DNA from: Bin34 sp965219935
GTDB lineage: Bacteria; Chloroflexota; Anaerolineae; Caldilineales; Caldilineaceae
NCBI GenBank assembly: GCA_965219935.1
Contig: CBDCOU010000003.1
Span: 3,844,001-3,908,000, forward strand
Length of the DNA stretch: 64,000 bases
Direction: 5' to 3'
How positions within the stretch are numbered: the stretch's first letter is position 1; each line of letters starts with the position of its first letter. Both the position numbers and the translations under genes were made by a program. Positions 7,472 to 16,852 of the stretch are shown piece by piece. Below the pieces are notes generated by a model, which saw only the letters and a list, made by a program, of their open reading frames with translations, ran no database searches and had not been told where the DNA came from.

Positions 7472-9775
7472 TCCGGCCCCGTCGGCGCGCGCCAGCCGCG
7501 CGTTCGGATGGGCATAGGCACTGTAGGCCAGCCAGGTGGGGTCGCCCAGCTCCCGGATTTTCCTGCGGGCCGCGTGCAGGGCCTCGCTGACCGTGTGGCC
7601 GGCCAGCAGCCGTTCATAGAACTGAACGGCAAAGAGTTGGGCGGAGCTGTCCGTAACCGTCCACAGGGGGCCTACAAACAAACCGGCGCCCGAACCCACC
7701 AGTCTGTTGACCCAGCCGCCCAGCTGGGTCAGGGCCCAGCCCTGGCGACCGGCATGGCAGGCGTTGAGCACGAACGACGGCCGCTGCCGGAAGATGTGTC
7801 CCTGTACCTGAGGCCCAATCAGCGCGTCGGGTGCCAGGGCTTCTCCGCCCTCCAGCAGGATGGCCGACCCGGTGTCCGGCCGCTCGGCCGAAAATTCCCC
7901 GTGGGATGCCAAGTGCAGCCAGTCGTAGTCCCCGCTTTCGAGTAGTGCCTGAATACGGACGAGTGAACCGAGGTCCGGGCCGACATCCGCGATGCCGGCT
8001 GTTTGCATGAGGGTCCGCAGTTGTCGGCCTTCCGTTTCGATCGCCGCCAGGGACATGTCGCTCGGACCTGCGAAGGCAAACCGCTCAATCTCCAATTGGG
8101 ACGGCGGTCCATGGAGGCCCGCGCCTTCGCCGTCCTGGTGAAGCCAGCGGGTCATGCGCATGGACATGCACCAGGGCTGTTCGTCCTCCCAGCTTTCGCT
8201 CTGATAGCCGTAGGGCCACATCAGTTCCCAGGGGATGTGGGGCTCGTCGGTCACCACGAGCAGGGAACGGCCGTGCCATTCCGCCCGTTCCAGGGCGTAC
8301 AACTGTTGCAGGCCGTCGGGAATCAGGTCGTTCCACAGGCTTTGTCCCAGGCTGCGCAACTGGCGGTCCACCGCCTCCATGGTGTCGGGACTGTCCCGCT
8401 GGATGTCGAACACATCGGTCAGGTCCGACAGCCGCTGGTAGATCTCGGCGTGGTAGCTGCGGGTGTCCGCGTGCAGGACGGCGGGGGGCCAGCTTTCCGA
8501 CAGTTGGCCGTCCCGGTACAGGTTGAAGATCAGTCGGGGCTGGGCCTGCATCGTGTCGTAGTGCACGAAGAGGGTCAGGTCCGGAGACTCGGACTTGTCC
8601 CCGACCGCGAGGTGATCGGCCCGTACGAAGCGATTATTGACCGTGGTGGTGACCTGTTCCTCGATTTCGATGCGCGCCATGATCGAGCCGAGCGGGGTTC
8701 CTTCCTGCAGGAACTGCACCATCAGGTGGGCCGCGCCGGCCGTTCGGGGTTGCAGTTCGAAGGTGATCTCCTGCCGCGGCGCGTCGGGTTCCAGCCAGAG
8801 GGTGTACAGCTGGGACCCCAGCACGTCGAAGCCCGGCGCCGTCAGCCAGATGTGGATGGGCAGGTCCGGCTGCAGTTCCATGGCCAGGCGCGCGGCCGGA
8901 TCATCGGGATCCGGTGCCAGGAGACGGACCATGATCGGCACCAGGGGCGTGCCGATCCAGACCCGGTCGGGACACTCCAGTTCCGCGTGGCGGGTCAGGG
9001 TGTCCTTCCGCGGCTGCGTGGCGGCCGGGGCGGGCTCGGGAACGGGGGCCGGCTTGTCGTTGCGCGTGCCGCGCACGCGTGCCGGTTCCGTGTCCAGCGC
9101 CAAGTGCTCCTCCAGCAGGTCGAGCAGGAGGCGGTCATGGTAGCGGGGAGTCTGATCGTCGCCGGAGTCGGGTTGGCCCGAGAGCCGCAGGTAGTTCGCC
9201 ATGTGTTCGGCCAGGATGCGGCCGCGTGCGGGAAGCTCCTGTTCCCTGTGCTCCCGCGTGACAAATGCCACGAGGGAGTCGGTGATCTCCGGGCCAATGC
9301 CGACCGTCCACAGGTTCCGGATTCCGGCCGGCAGGGCATGAAGGAGCGGCATGGCGGATCCGTTGTCGCGCTCCCGGCTGCGGGTGCCCGCGGGCAGGGC
9401 CGGGGTTGGATGCGCGGGACTGGGGAGCTGTCCCTGCTTGAGCTGCAACTGGTGCCAAAGCGATGCCATGTCGCGTGCGAAGCCGGGATGGCGGTCCAAT
9501 TCGGCCTGCAGCCACGTGGCCAACGCCGCCATTTGGCTGCCCGGCCGGGCAATGAACCGCTGCCACAGTGAACGGGATGCCGGCTCCCGTCCGCAACGGT
9601 CGCCAACCACAGCGAACAGGGGATGGTCGCCGGTGCGCGCAAGCAGCGCCAGTTCCTGGGCGACAGCGCTGGGGTCCGGCAGCGGGAAGGGCATCGAAGG
9701 CATGGCTGGATCCAGGTGGTGCAGGCAACGGCGCGGCAGGATTCCGGCCACATCCGACCGGTGTGTGTCGGACAT
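7397..9775 (-). CDS. CHAT domain (caspase-like) protein
   Basis: A large cytoplasmic protein. The C-terminal CHAT domain carries the catalytic dyad of clan CD peptidases: His in DWLHLASHGEF (codon 7901-7903) and Cys in FVLNACHAG, 48 residues later, followed by VGPLWTVTD and FYERLL. The middle part is strand-rich and may be Ig-like; the N-terminal about 200 residues are helical and could be an adaptor or effector-associated region, but I recognise no named domain. The start is uncertain: the frame is open to 9943, with ATG codons at 9805, 9775 and 9703 and no strong ribosome site. It lies downstream of the YhaN/YhaO pair on the same strand. CHAT proteases often act in signalling or defence. 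Confidence 0.82.
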   Translation of the reverse strand: MSDTHRSDVAGILPRRCLHHLDPAMPSMPFPLPDPSAVAQELALLARTGDHPLFAVVGDRCGREPASRSLWQRFIARPGSQMAALATWLQAELDRHPGFARDMASLWHQLQLKQGQLPSPAHPTPALPAGTRSRERDNGSAMPLLHALPAGIRNLWTVGIGPEITDSLVAFVTREHREQELPARGRILAEHMANYLRLSGQPDSGDDQTPRYHDRLLLDLLEEHLALDTEPARVRGTRNDKPAPVPEPAPAATQPRKDTLTRHAELECPDRVWIGTPLVPIMVRLLAPDPDDPAARLAMELQPDLPIHIWLTAPGFDVLGSQLYTLWLEPDAPRQEITFELQPRTAGAAHLMVQFLQEGTPLGSIMARIEIEEQVTTTVNNRFVRADHLAVGDKSESPDLTLFVHYDTMQAQPRLIFNLYRDGQLSESWPPAVLHADTRSYHAEIYQRLSDLTDVFDIQRDSPDTMEAVDRQLRSLGQSLWNDLIPDGLQQLYALERAEWHGRSLLVVTDEPHIPWELMWPYGYQSESWEDEQPWCMSMRMTRWLHQDGEGAGLHGPPSQLEIERFAFAGPSDMSLAAIETEGRQLRTLMQTAGIADVGPDLGSLVRIQALLESGDYDWLHLASHGEFSAERPDTGSAILLEGGEALAPDALIGPQVQGHIFRQRPSFVLNACHAGRQGWALTQLGGWVNRLVGSGAGLFVGPLWTVTDSSAQLFAVQFYERLLAGHTVSEALHAARRKIRELGDPTWLAYSAYAHPNARLARADGAGSDHGQAPFMDETGHSLPNGGNLGS

Positions 9776-10113
9776 TCCGGCCGGTAAAGGGGGTAACAAA
9801 GGCATGTCGGCCCGCAAGACCCCTACTATGTAAGACGTAAAACCTTCGATTTGGTTACATGAACGAGGTGCTCTTGCTGTCCGTGGAATAGGTCGGGACA
9901 GCTTCACCGTTCCTTCAGGTGCAGGGACGCGAGTGTTGGGCACCCTCCCGCGGAAAGCCGGGATAATGCCTCACGGAACAGAGCCCTGCCGTGTCCGATG
10001 CGCAATTTGGGCTGGCACATCGGTCGTTTCCACTTGGGAGGTAGTGTCCGGAGGACACGCGGCAGTCGCGGCGCGGTCAAACTGCTGCGCTTCAGCGCCC
10101 TGCCCTGCCGCGG
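9776..10113. other. Gap between CHAT and YhaN-like genes
   Basis: About 340 bases. The CHAT frame stays open to 9943, so part of this may be coding. GTGTCC-GGA-GGACAC near 10043 is a small inverted repeat. Otherwise nothing is recognisable. Confidence 0.4.
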
Positions 10114-13100
10114 TTATGGTGACGAACCGGCCGAACCAATGTCCAGTGTGGAGGCTCCCACGGACTCAAACAGGTCCACGATGAAGTGGTGGCATGTGAA
10201 CACCAGCACCTGGTGGGTTTCGGCGAGGCGGGCGAAGGCTTCGGCTGCATAACGGGCTCTTTCCGGATCGAAGTTGATCAGTGCCTCGTCCACCACCACG
10301 GGAAGGCGCTCGGCATGTTCCCCGAACTCAAGGATCAGGCCGAACCGCAGGGCCAGATACAGTTGCTCCCGCGTGCCCCGACTCAAAGCGGCTGGCAGCT
10401 TGGCCTGGCCGGAGGCATCCGTCACCGTGATGGTCCGCTGGCCGACGGGAGCAAACAATCCGGAGTAGCGGCGGCCCGTGATCCCGGAGAAGAAGGTTTT
10501 GGCATGGTTGATGACGTTGGGCTGGCGTTCCCTCTCGAACTTCTGGCGCGTACGGTCCAGCAGCACTTCCGCCAGCGTGAGTTTCGACCACTCCGCGGCA
10601 CAGTTCTGCAACTGTTCCATCAGGATGTTCCGCTGGATGCGCAGACGGGAAGACTCCTCTTCGCCGGCCAATTGCTCCAACTCGTTGTCAATTCCTCCAA
10701 GCTCTTCCCGCCATGCATTGCGGCGCTCTTCCAGTTCGGTCTGCGTCTCCTTCAGGTCCAGGGTTTCCTGTCGAAGTTGGCTGCGATCGGTGGCGGCCAG
10801 GGCCGCCCTGAAATCATCGAGACAACGATCGGGGCCGCTGAGGCGCCGCAGATTCCGCAGACACTCGTCCTGTCTTCCCTCCCATGCCAATCGTTCTTTC
10901 TGCTGCCGCACCCGTCTTCGGAATTCTTCGGCATCTTCCGTGTCCCCTGCCTTCAGGAGATCCCTGTGTTCCCTCTCCAGATGCTTGAGGCGCCGTTCCC
11001 GCTGCTGCAGTTGCTCCAAGTCCAGTGCGTTCTGGCGGTGGGCCTGCTCCCGTTCGGCGACTTGGGACTGAACCAAGTCGAACCTTTGGATGAGATTGTC
11101 CGCTGGAGTCCCCAACCGTCCCCGGTTGTAGCCATCCAGCGGGATGTCGTAGGCCGTGGCCAGCGGTTCCAATTGATCGTGGAATTCGGTGATGTCGTGC
11201 TCAATGGCCTTGACGCGGACTCGCATCCGTTCCACCTCGTTGCGAGACGCCCGTGCCGTCTCCGCCTGAGCCAGGAATTCCAGTGTGGCCTCGGGCGAAA
11301 GTCCTTCAGGCACGTGGTGCGCCAACAGCCAGTCCTGCCATTGGGTCTGCACTGCTACCAGATTTTGGCTGGTCCTTTCACACTGCTGTCGGCTGGCCGC
11401 GAGCTTTTGCTCCTGCTGCCCGCGGCGGCGAAGAGCATCGTTCCTGGCTTTGACCAACTCACGGACGTGGTCCAGTTGTTGTACGAACAGATTGGCCGTT
11501 TCCATGATGCGCGGGTGGCTTGAATCGTCCAAGGCTCCCCCGTATCTGTCGGCCAGGGGGCGGATCAGTGCCTGGTACTCTTCGATGTCGTCCTGGATGG
11601 CTCGGACCCGATTGCGCCGATCCTGTACCTGATTCAGGATCGCCCGTGCCGTCTCTATGCGACCGGTGAACTCCGTCATCGTCTCCGGGGTGAGACCGGA
11701 GTCCATGTCGTGCTGTTCCAGCCACTCCTGCCATTCCCGATGGCTGCCATGTGCCGATGCAGTGACGGCCTGATGTTGCTTGACAACTTCGGCATGGCGT
11801 TGCTGCTGCCTGCTCCAGGCAGCACGGGCTTGGTCGAGTTGTGCCTTGTGCCCGATCCATGTGGCAAGGGCCTGGGTTGCTGCATCCAGACGGGCTTCGG
11901 CCTCGTCCAATGCATCAGCCGAGGGAGCTGCATCCAAATTCAGCAGTCGGGCTTCCGCTACCAATCGTGACCAAGCCTCCCCGGTGGCAGCGGTGGCAGC
12001 ATCGAGGGTTTGGAGAAGCGCGGCTAGTTGGGGGGGGACATTGAACTTGGCAGTGGTTCCGCGCCCGAACAGCAGGTAGCCGACGGCGAGGAATACGCAC
12101 AACCCGCCCGCCACCAGGCCCAGCCCCATGGCGCCCTCCGGACCGAAGATGCCATACAACAACAGGCCTGCTCCAATCACCAGAAGCGGTGCCGCGATCC
12201 AAATCGGGGACGGACCTTGCGCAACGGGAAGCCCGGATGCCGGGCGGCCACGCAGGGCATCGACCTGGCCCTCAAGGTTCTCCTGATTGTGGTGTGCCCT
12301 TTCGAATTCTCCCAAACGGCTGCGGGCTCGGCGCAGGGTTGCTCTGAGCCGGTCCAAGGCCGGGCCATCCAGGTCCGGTTCCGGGTCGGCCATGCCGGCT
12401 TCCGCGGCACGCACGGTTTCGCTCCGCTCCTCCAGCGCGGACTTCTCCGATTCGAGCTGCTGCCGGACCTGACGCGTCCGTTCCCCGTGCTCGCTGAGGA
12501 CATTTCTCCAATGTTCAACCTTCTGGCGGAACACCATGGAGGTGTCAAAGCCCTCCAGGCGGGATTCATCCCAGCCGGCTCCAAGATCCCGCAACTTGTT
12601 CCGCAGGTCGGATTCCAGTGCATTCAACTCGGCTTGGCGTTCCGGCAAGTCCGCCACTGAATGGCCATATTCCTGATGTCCACGCCGCACCGCTTCAATC
12701 GGTTCCCGATCCTCCAGTAATGCCTCCAGGCTTCCCGAGGGAGGATGCAGAGTCGCGGAGCCGGTGTCTTCATCCACCTGCAGGAGCCGCCGGGCATTCG
12801 CTTCCTCCACCTTGAGCGATTCCCACTGCTCCGAGTCCTGTGCCAGGCGCGTGTCGGCTTCGTTGGCCTCGTACTCCGCTTTGCGAATGCGCTTCTGCCA
12901 ACGCTCCACTTCGCTGCGAACGGCGAGCGAGGTGTCGACGCGGTCGAGATTGGCTTCATTCCAGTCGGGACCCAGTTGCCGCAATCTCTCCTCCAGGGAT
13001 TGCTCCATGTCCCTCAGTTCCTGCCGCCGTTCCGGAAGATCGCGTACGGCATTGTCGTAGCGGCTTCGGTCGCGGCGGATGGCCTCGATGCGATCCCGAT

Positions 13101-14043
13101 CCGGCAGCAGAGTCTCCCCGGGAATGACGATGGTGGCGGCCGCGCGGGATTTTCTGTTCTGTTCCCCGGCATCGTCGCGATCTTCCCTGGCTTGATGAAT
13201 CCTCTGTTCCAGGTTGTCCAAGCGCTCAATCGCGTTCTCCGGCAACTGTTCGTATTCGGGCATGTCCCTCAGACGTGTTCCGCACTCTTCCAGGGTTTCC
13301 CAGTCCTCCCATCCATCCTGCATTCTGTGCACTTCGGCGTGTCTGCGGCTCAGGTCACCGCGCTCCAAATCCGACCGGTCCAGTTCCCGTTTGATGTCGT
13401 CCCGTCGGCGGAGCAGCTGTCCGTACCGGTCGGCGTTCGTCTGCACCTGCCTGATCCGCTGGTCGGTGTCCTTGAGTTCGCGCAGCAGTTTGGCGATGCG
13501 CTGTGCACTGCCTTTCGGCTTGTAAAGTTCGTCCTTGCGCCTGGCCAGCGACTGGCTGAACAACGGCAGCTTGGCCGCCCCCATGCCCGCGCTGTAGATG
13601 CGGTCGGCCACATCCGGGCTTTCCAGCAGCCCCGTGTCCTGCAGTTCATCGATGCCGAACGCGAAAACGTTCTGGAAAAGGTCGGACGGGGCGCGACCCG
13701 TGAGTTGTTCCAACGAGCCGGGGGCGCGAAATTCCTGGCCGGCTTCGTTGCGCAGAACAAAAGACCCCCCTTTCGGACCGTTGTACCGTTCAAGGGTGAA
13801 GGATTCGCCCGCGTCGCTGGTCAGCCTGATCCGGCCACCGTGGTTGCCCCCGGCCAGAGGGGGATAGTGCTCATTGCGTTTCCGCAGTGGAAAGCCGAAG
13901 AGAATGGCCCGAACGAATGCCAACAAGGTGCTCTTGCCCGCTTCGTTGGGACCGTAAATCACGGTGACGGGTGCGTGCAGGGGGCCGATGGCCTGCTGAT
14001 GGAACCGCCCAAAACCGTCCAGGTGGAATTCTTCGAGTCTCAT
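10114..14043 (-). CDS. YhaN-like AAA ATPase (SbcC/Rad50 relative)
   Basis: A protein of 1309 residues. The N-terminus MRLEEFHLDGFGRF leads into a Walker A motif GPNEAGKST at residues 31-39, and the Walker B motif VVVDEALINF lies near 1249-1258, as in SMC/Rad50-type ATPases that fold so both ends meet. Between them are long Glu/Arg/Leu-rich coiled coils. Two hydrophobic segments at about 610-660 suggest a membrane hairpin, a feature of YhaN rather than SbcC. Its ATG at 14043 overlaps the stop of the preceding phosphoesterase gene (ATGA), so the two are translationally coupled. Role: DNA end processing or repair with its partner, possibly at the membrane. Confidence 0.85.
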   Translation of the reverse strand: MRLEEFHLDGFGRFHQQAIGPLHAPVTVIYGPNEAGKSTLLAFVRAILFGFPLRKRNEHYPPLAGGNHGGRIRLTSDAGESFTLERYNGPKGGSFVLRNEAGQEFRAPGSLEQLTGRAPSDLFQNVFAFGIDELQDTGLLESPDVADRIYSAGMGAAKLPLFSQSLARRKDELYKPKGSAQRIAKLLRELKDTDQRIRQVQTNADRYGQLLRRRDDIKRELDRSDLERGDLSRRHAEVHRMQDGWEDWETLEECGTRLRDMPEYEQLPENAIERLDNLEQRIHQAREDRDDAGEQNRKSRAAATIVIPGETLLPDRDRIEAIRRDRSRYDNAVRDLPERRQELRDMEQSLEERLRQLGPDWNEANLDRVDTSLAVRSEVERWQKRIRKAEYEANEADTRLAQDSEQWESLKVEEANARRLLQVDEDTGSATLHPPSGSLEALLEDREPIEAVRRGHQEYGHSVADLPERQAELNALESDLRNKLRDLGAGWDESRLEGFDTSMVFRQKVEHWRNVLSEHGERTRQVRQQLESEKSALEERSETVRAAEAGMADPEPDLDGPALDRLRATLRRARSRLGEFERAHHNQENLEGQVDALRGRPASGLPVAQGPSPIWIAAPLLVIGAGLLLYGIFGPEGAMGLGLVAGGLCVFLAVGYLLFGRGTTAKFNVPPQLAALLQTLDAATAATGEAWSRLVAEARLLNLDAAPSADALDEAEARLDAATQALATWIGHKAQLDQARAAWSRQQQRHAEVVKQHQAVTASAHGSHREWQEWLEQHDMDSGLTPETMTEFTGRIETARAILNQVQDRRNRVRAIQDDIEEYQALIRPLADRYGGALDDSSHPRIMETANLFVQQLDHVRELVKARNDALRRRGQQEQKLAASRQQCERTSQNLVAVQTQWQDWLLAHHVPEGLSPEATLEFLAQAETARASRNEVERMRVRVKAIEHDITEFHDQLEPLATAYDIPLDGYNRGRLGTPADNLIQRFDLVQSQVAEREQAHRQNALDLEQLQQRERRLKHLEREHRDLLKAGDTEDAEEFRRRVRQQKERLAWEGRQDECLRNLRRLSGPDRCLDDFRAALAATDRSQLRQETLDLKETQTELEERRNAWREELGGIDNELEQLAGEEESSRLRIQRNILMEQLQNCAAEWSKLTLAEVLLDRTRQKFERERQPNVINHAKTFFSGITGRRYSGLFAPVGQRTITVTDASGQAKLPAALSRGTREQLYLALRFGLILEFGEHAERLPVVVDEALINFDPERARYAAEAFARLAETHQVLVFTCHHFIVDLFESVGASTLDIGSAGSSP

Positions 14044-15317
14044 GCCCCTTCGTCTCCTGTCAGTGCCGACAGGCATTCCTCCTCAGCAGTGTCCAGGATG
14101 GCCAGCAGTTCATCTTCCGTGGGGATTAAATTCTTCAAGTACTTGCGGGCTCCGGCGGAGCCGTAGAGGGTCAACAGTTCCTGTTGCAGATCTTCGTGTG
14201 CATTGGGGTTGTGCCGCAACTCATCGGCCAATCTGGCCAAGTCACCGATGAAGTCCTCCCTCTTGAGAACCTGGGACCTGTCCACGGGTGATGCGGTTCG
14301 CACCTGGATGCGTTCGCACCAAAGCCACGGCTCGCGGTCCACCATGGTTTCGTTCAGGAGATCGAGGATTTCCTGGGCGGTGTCGGCCTGTTGAAGCCAT
14401 GGATGGGCGGCTCCCCTGCCGGTCAGAGTCAACCGCGACACCACGGACCGTCCTTCGTCATGCAGTATGGATTCGGCCAGATCGATGATGCCGTCCAGTA
14501 CCGCCTGCTCGGTGGCCAGGCCGGTGATGTCCAAGTCCATGTGCTGCCAGCGAATCACGTCGACGGCCCTGAACTCCAGCCGCGGGCTGCCGGCCTCGTC
14601 CACCTCCACCAAATACACTCCGCGGCTTCCCGCTTCGTTGGGATGGCGTCCCTGGGGATTGCCGGGATAGACGATGGCCGGTTCTTCCGCCTTTGGTACA
14701 TCGCGGGTATGGACGTGTCCCAGAGCCCAGTAGTCGATGTCGGCTTCCTCCAGATCGGCAAGGCTGCAGGCACCATAGGCTTCATGGTTCGGATTGCCCC
14801 CTGCGTTGGCATGGAGCAGGCCAATCCGAAAACCCCGGCTGTCCGGTCCTTGCCGTGGAAACAGGTGCGCCAGATTCCTCTTCACATCGCGCCGGGGATA
14901 GCTGTACCCGTATACGCAGGCCCGTTCCGGATCGTCGGGGAACACGGGCACGGCCTCGACCTTGTCTCCGAAGCGGACACATCCGGATGGCAGATCCAGG
15001 CGGGCCTCCCATCCGTTCAACGGGTCGTGGTTGCCGTGGCAGACGAAGGAGCGGATGCGGGCGTGAGCCAGACGTTCGAGACCCTCCACGAACTGCAACT
15101 GGGCCCGCAGGCTGCGGTCGGCGCCGTCGTACACGTCTCCCGCCACCAGGAGTGCATCAACACGTTCGTCCAGACACAGCTGGATGATGTTGTTGTAGGC
15201 GCGGAATGTGGCCTCGCGCAGTGCGGCCGCCACATGGTCGGGCGCGTTCGCCTGCATGCCTGCAAACGGGCTATCCAAATGCAGGTCGGCGGCATGGACA
15301 AATCGCAGTGTTGGCAT
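14040..15317 (-). CDS. YhaO-like metallophosphoesterase (SbcD/Mre11 relative)
   Basis: A protein of 425 residues from ATG 15317 (a GTG at 15323 is also possible). It carries the five blocks of Mre11-type calcineurin-like nucleases: AADLHLDSPF at about 9-18, LLVAGDVYD, CHGNHDP, LLHANAGG and GHVHTRD. These residues hold two manganese ions and cut DNA. The C-terminal third is the family-specific cap region. It is the first gene of a coupled pair with the YhaN-like ATPase, the standard layout for nuclease/ATPase complexes of this kind. Whether the downstream CHAT gene is cotranscribed is not shown. Confidence 0.87.
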   Translation of the reverse strand: MPTLRFVHAADLHLDSPFAGMQANAPDHVAAALREATFRAYNNIIQLCLDERVDALLVAGDVYDGADRSLRAQLQFVEGLERLAHARIRSFVCHGNHDPLNGWEARLDLPSGCVRFGDKVEAVPVFPDDPERACVYGYSYPRRDVKRNLAHLFPRQGPDSRGFRIGLLHANAGGNPNHEAYGACSLADLEEADIDYWALGHVHTRDVPKAEEPAIVYPGNPQGRHPNEAGSRGVYLVEVDEAGSPRLEFRAVDVIRWQHMDLDITGLATEQAVLDGIIDLAESILHDEGRSVVSRLTLTGRGAAHPWLQQADTAQEILDLLNETMVDREPWLWCERIQVRTASPVDRSQVLKREDFIGDLARLADELRHNPNAHEDLQQELLTLYGSAGARKYLKNLIPTEDELLAILDTAEEECLSALTGDEGA

Positions 15318-15765
15318 CTTCACACTGGTGTGGGCTGTAGGGGCGGCATGACTTCCTTGAGGGGCAACCGCTCTTCAAGGTACATATTGGCCGGTGGCTT
15401 GCACCCACCGGCACCGTCTGCTTGCAGGAAGGAACTTGGGGCAGAAGTAGTTGTCTGTGGATGAGGGCGTATGGTAGGAGTATCGTACTTGTTGTGCACT
15501 GAACCACCATGCGCGGCACCGTTTCAGGATCGCTGATTCCGGTCCCAATCCGATGTCCATGCCTCAGGCGGACCAACAGAGTCCTTTCCATGATGCGTGG
15601 GACCACGGAGTTGCCATCGGATGCAGGAAGGGCGCGTCCGACTTCGTCTTCATTCACCGCTGTGGGCCGGACCGGGGCTTGGGTTCAGGTCCGGCTGTGC
15701 AGGGACCCGTATAGACTTCACGCATCATTCACTGTCTCTGTCAGTTACACATGCGGGAATCTTCC
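15318..15765. other. Divergent intergenic region
   Basis: About 450 bases between the start codons of the YhaO-like gene (minus) and the isomerase-like gene (plus). It should hold both promoters. I see no convincing gene, RNA or repeat in it. Confidence 0.5.
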
Positions 15766-16539
15766 ATGGTCAATCTGTCTGTCTGCATCGAAATGTTTTG
15801 GCTCGACGAAACGGATCCGGCGGCCAAGGTCCGGAACGTCAAGGAGTCCGGGATCGGGGCCTACGAATTCTGGGCGTGGAGCAACAAGGATGTGGATGCC
15901 GTGGCCGAGGCCCAGGCCGAGACCGGCCTGGCCTGCGCCGGACACCTGTTGGAGCCGCCGTTTGCCCTGACCGCCCGCGAGACGGAACAGGCCTTGGTGG
16001 AGGGGGTGTCCAAGTCGGCCGCCATTGCCGAACGCTTGGGGAGCCCGGGCATGATCGTGACCACCGGCAACATCCTGGCCGATGAGGCATGGGACATTAC
16101 CCTGCGACGGGTGGTGCGCCGTCTGAAGGTACTGTCCGCGGTGGCCGCCGACCACGGGCTCAAGATTTATCTGGAGCCGCTCAACCCGGTCGTGGACCAC
16201 CACGGCTACTGGTTGACCACGATGGCGCAGGCGGCGGACATCGTGGCCGAAGTGAATTCCCCGGCCCTGACCATTCTCTACGACATCTACCACCAGCAGA
16301 TTACCGAAGGCAACCTGATTTCCAACCTGCGGACCTACCTGCCCCTGATCGGCCACATCCACACCGCAGGTGTGCCGGGCCGGCACGAACTGGCGGACAA
16401 CGAAATCGACTACCGGGCCGTTTTCAGGGCCATCGACGAATCGGACTATGCCGGCTATGTGGGACTGGAGTTCCGGCCGTCCCTGACCGAGGCGGAGGCG
16501 CTGGCCCAGGCGGTCCAGATTGCCGAAGAAGCGGTTTAG
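15766..16539 (+). CDS. Hydroxypyruvate isomerase-like sugar isomerase/epimerase (TIM barrel)
   Basis: A protein of 257 residues of the AP endonuclease family 2 / xylose-isomerase-like barrel. Residues likely to hold the metal and substrate are Glu137 in IYLEPLNP, Asp173 and His176 in LYDIYH, His197/His199 in GHIHTAG, Glu208, and Glu235 in VGLEFRPS. This arrangement is that of hydroxypyruvate isomerase (Hyi) and related 3-keto-sugar epimerases; the substrate is not certain. Start ATG at 15766; an ATG at 15751 is in frame. The 3' third of this gene is present again, degenerate, at 19048-19306. Confidence 0.82.
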   Translation: MVNLSVCIEMFWLDETDPAAKVRNVKESGIGAYEFWAWSNKDVDAVAEAQAETGLACAGHLLEPPFALTARETEQALVEGVSKSAAIAERLGSPGMIVTTGNILADEAWDITLRRVVRRLKVLSAVAADHGLKIYLEPLNPVVDHHGYWLTTMAQAADIVAEVNSPALTILYDIYHQQITEGNLISNLRTYLPLIGHIHTAGVPGRHELADNEIDYRAVFRAIDESDYAGYVGLEFRPSLTEAEALAQAVQIAEEAV

Positions 16540-16852
16540 GACCCAAGCCGTCCGCTTGGCCCTTAGGAGCCGGGAGCGGTGCGGCCCGGCCTCCGGCTGG
16601 ATCAACGCACCCCTCCCGGGTTTCCCGACACAGAGCCGCCGGCACTGTCCTGTTCGCCTTCGGGACGCCCATACCTGTGCATCGGGCAGAACCTTGGCTG
16701 AAAGGAGCCCGGCAATCTGCAATCCGAAGCATCTGTCCGGGGGAACCCGACCCGGTTCCGGCCGATGGGTATTTGCACCGGACGGAGCCTGATTCCAGTC
16801 CCGGCCATCCATGTACAATGCCGCCGGTGCCCGCCGCGGCATTGAGGAACGC
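16540..16852. other. Intergenic region before AAA-ATPase gene
   Basis: About 310 bases. CCAAGC-CGTCC-GCTTGG just after the isomerase stop can form a short hairpin, but no T run follows. An ATG at 16811 is in frame with the next gene. Nothing else is recognised. Confidence 0.4.

Noticed and set aside
8003..9571. Open frame of 522 codons on the plus strand opposite the CHAT gene
   Set aside because: The His and Cys dyad and domain order are on the minus strand; this frame is Gly/Gln/Val/His-rich filler.
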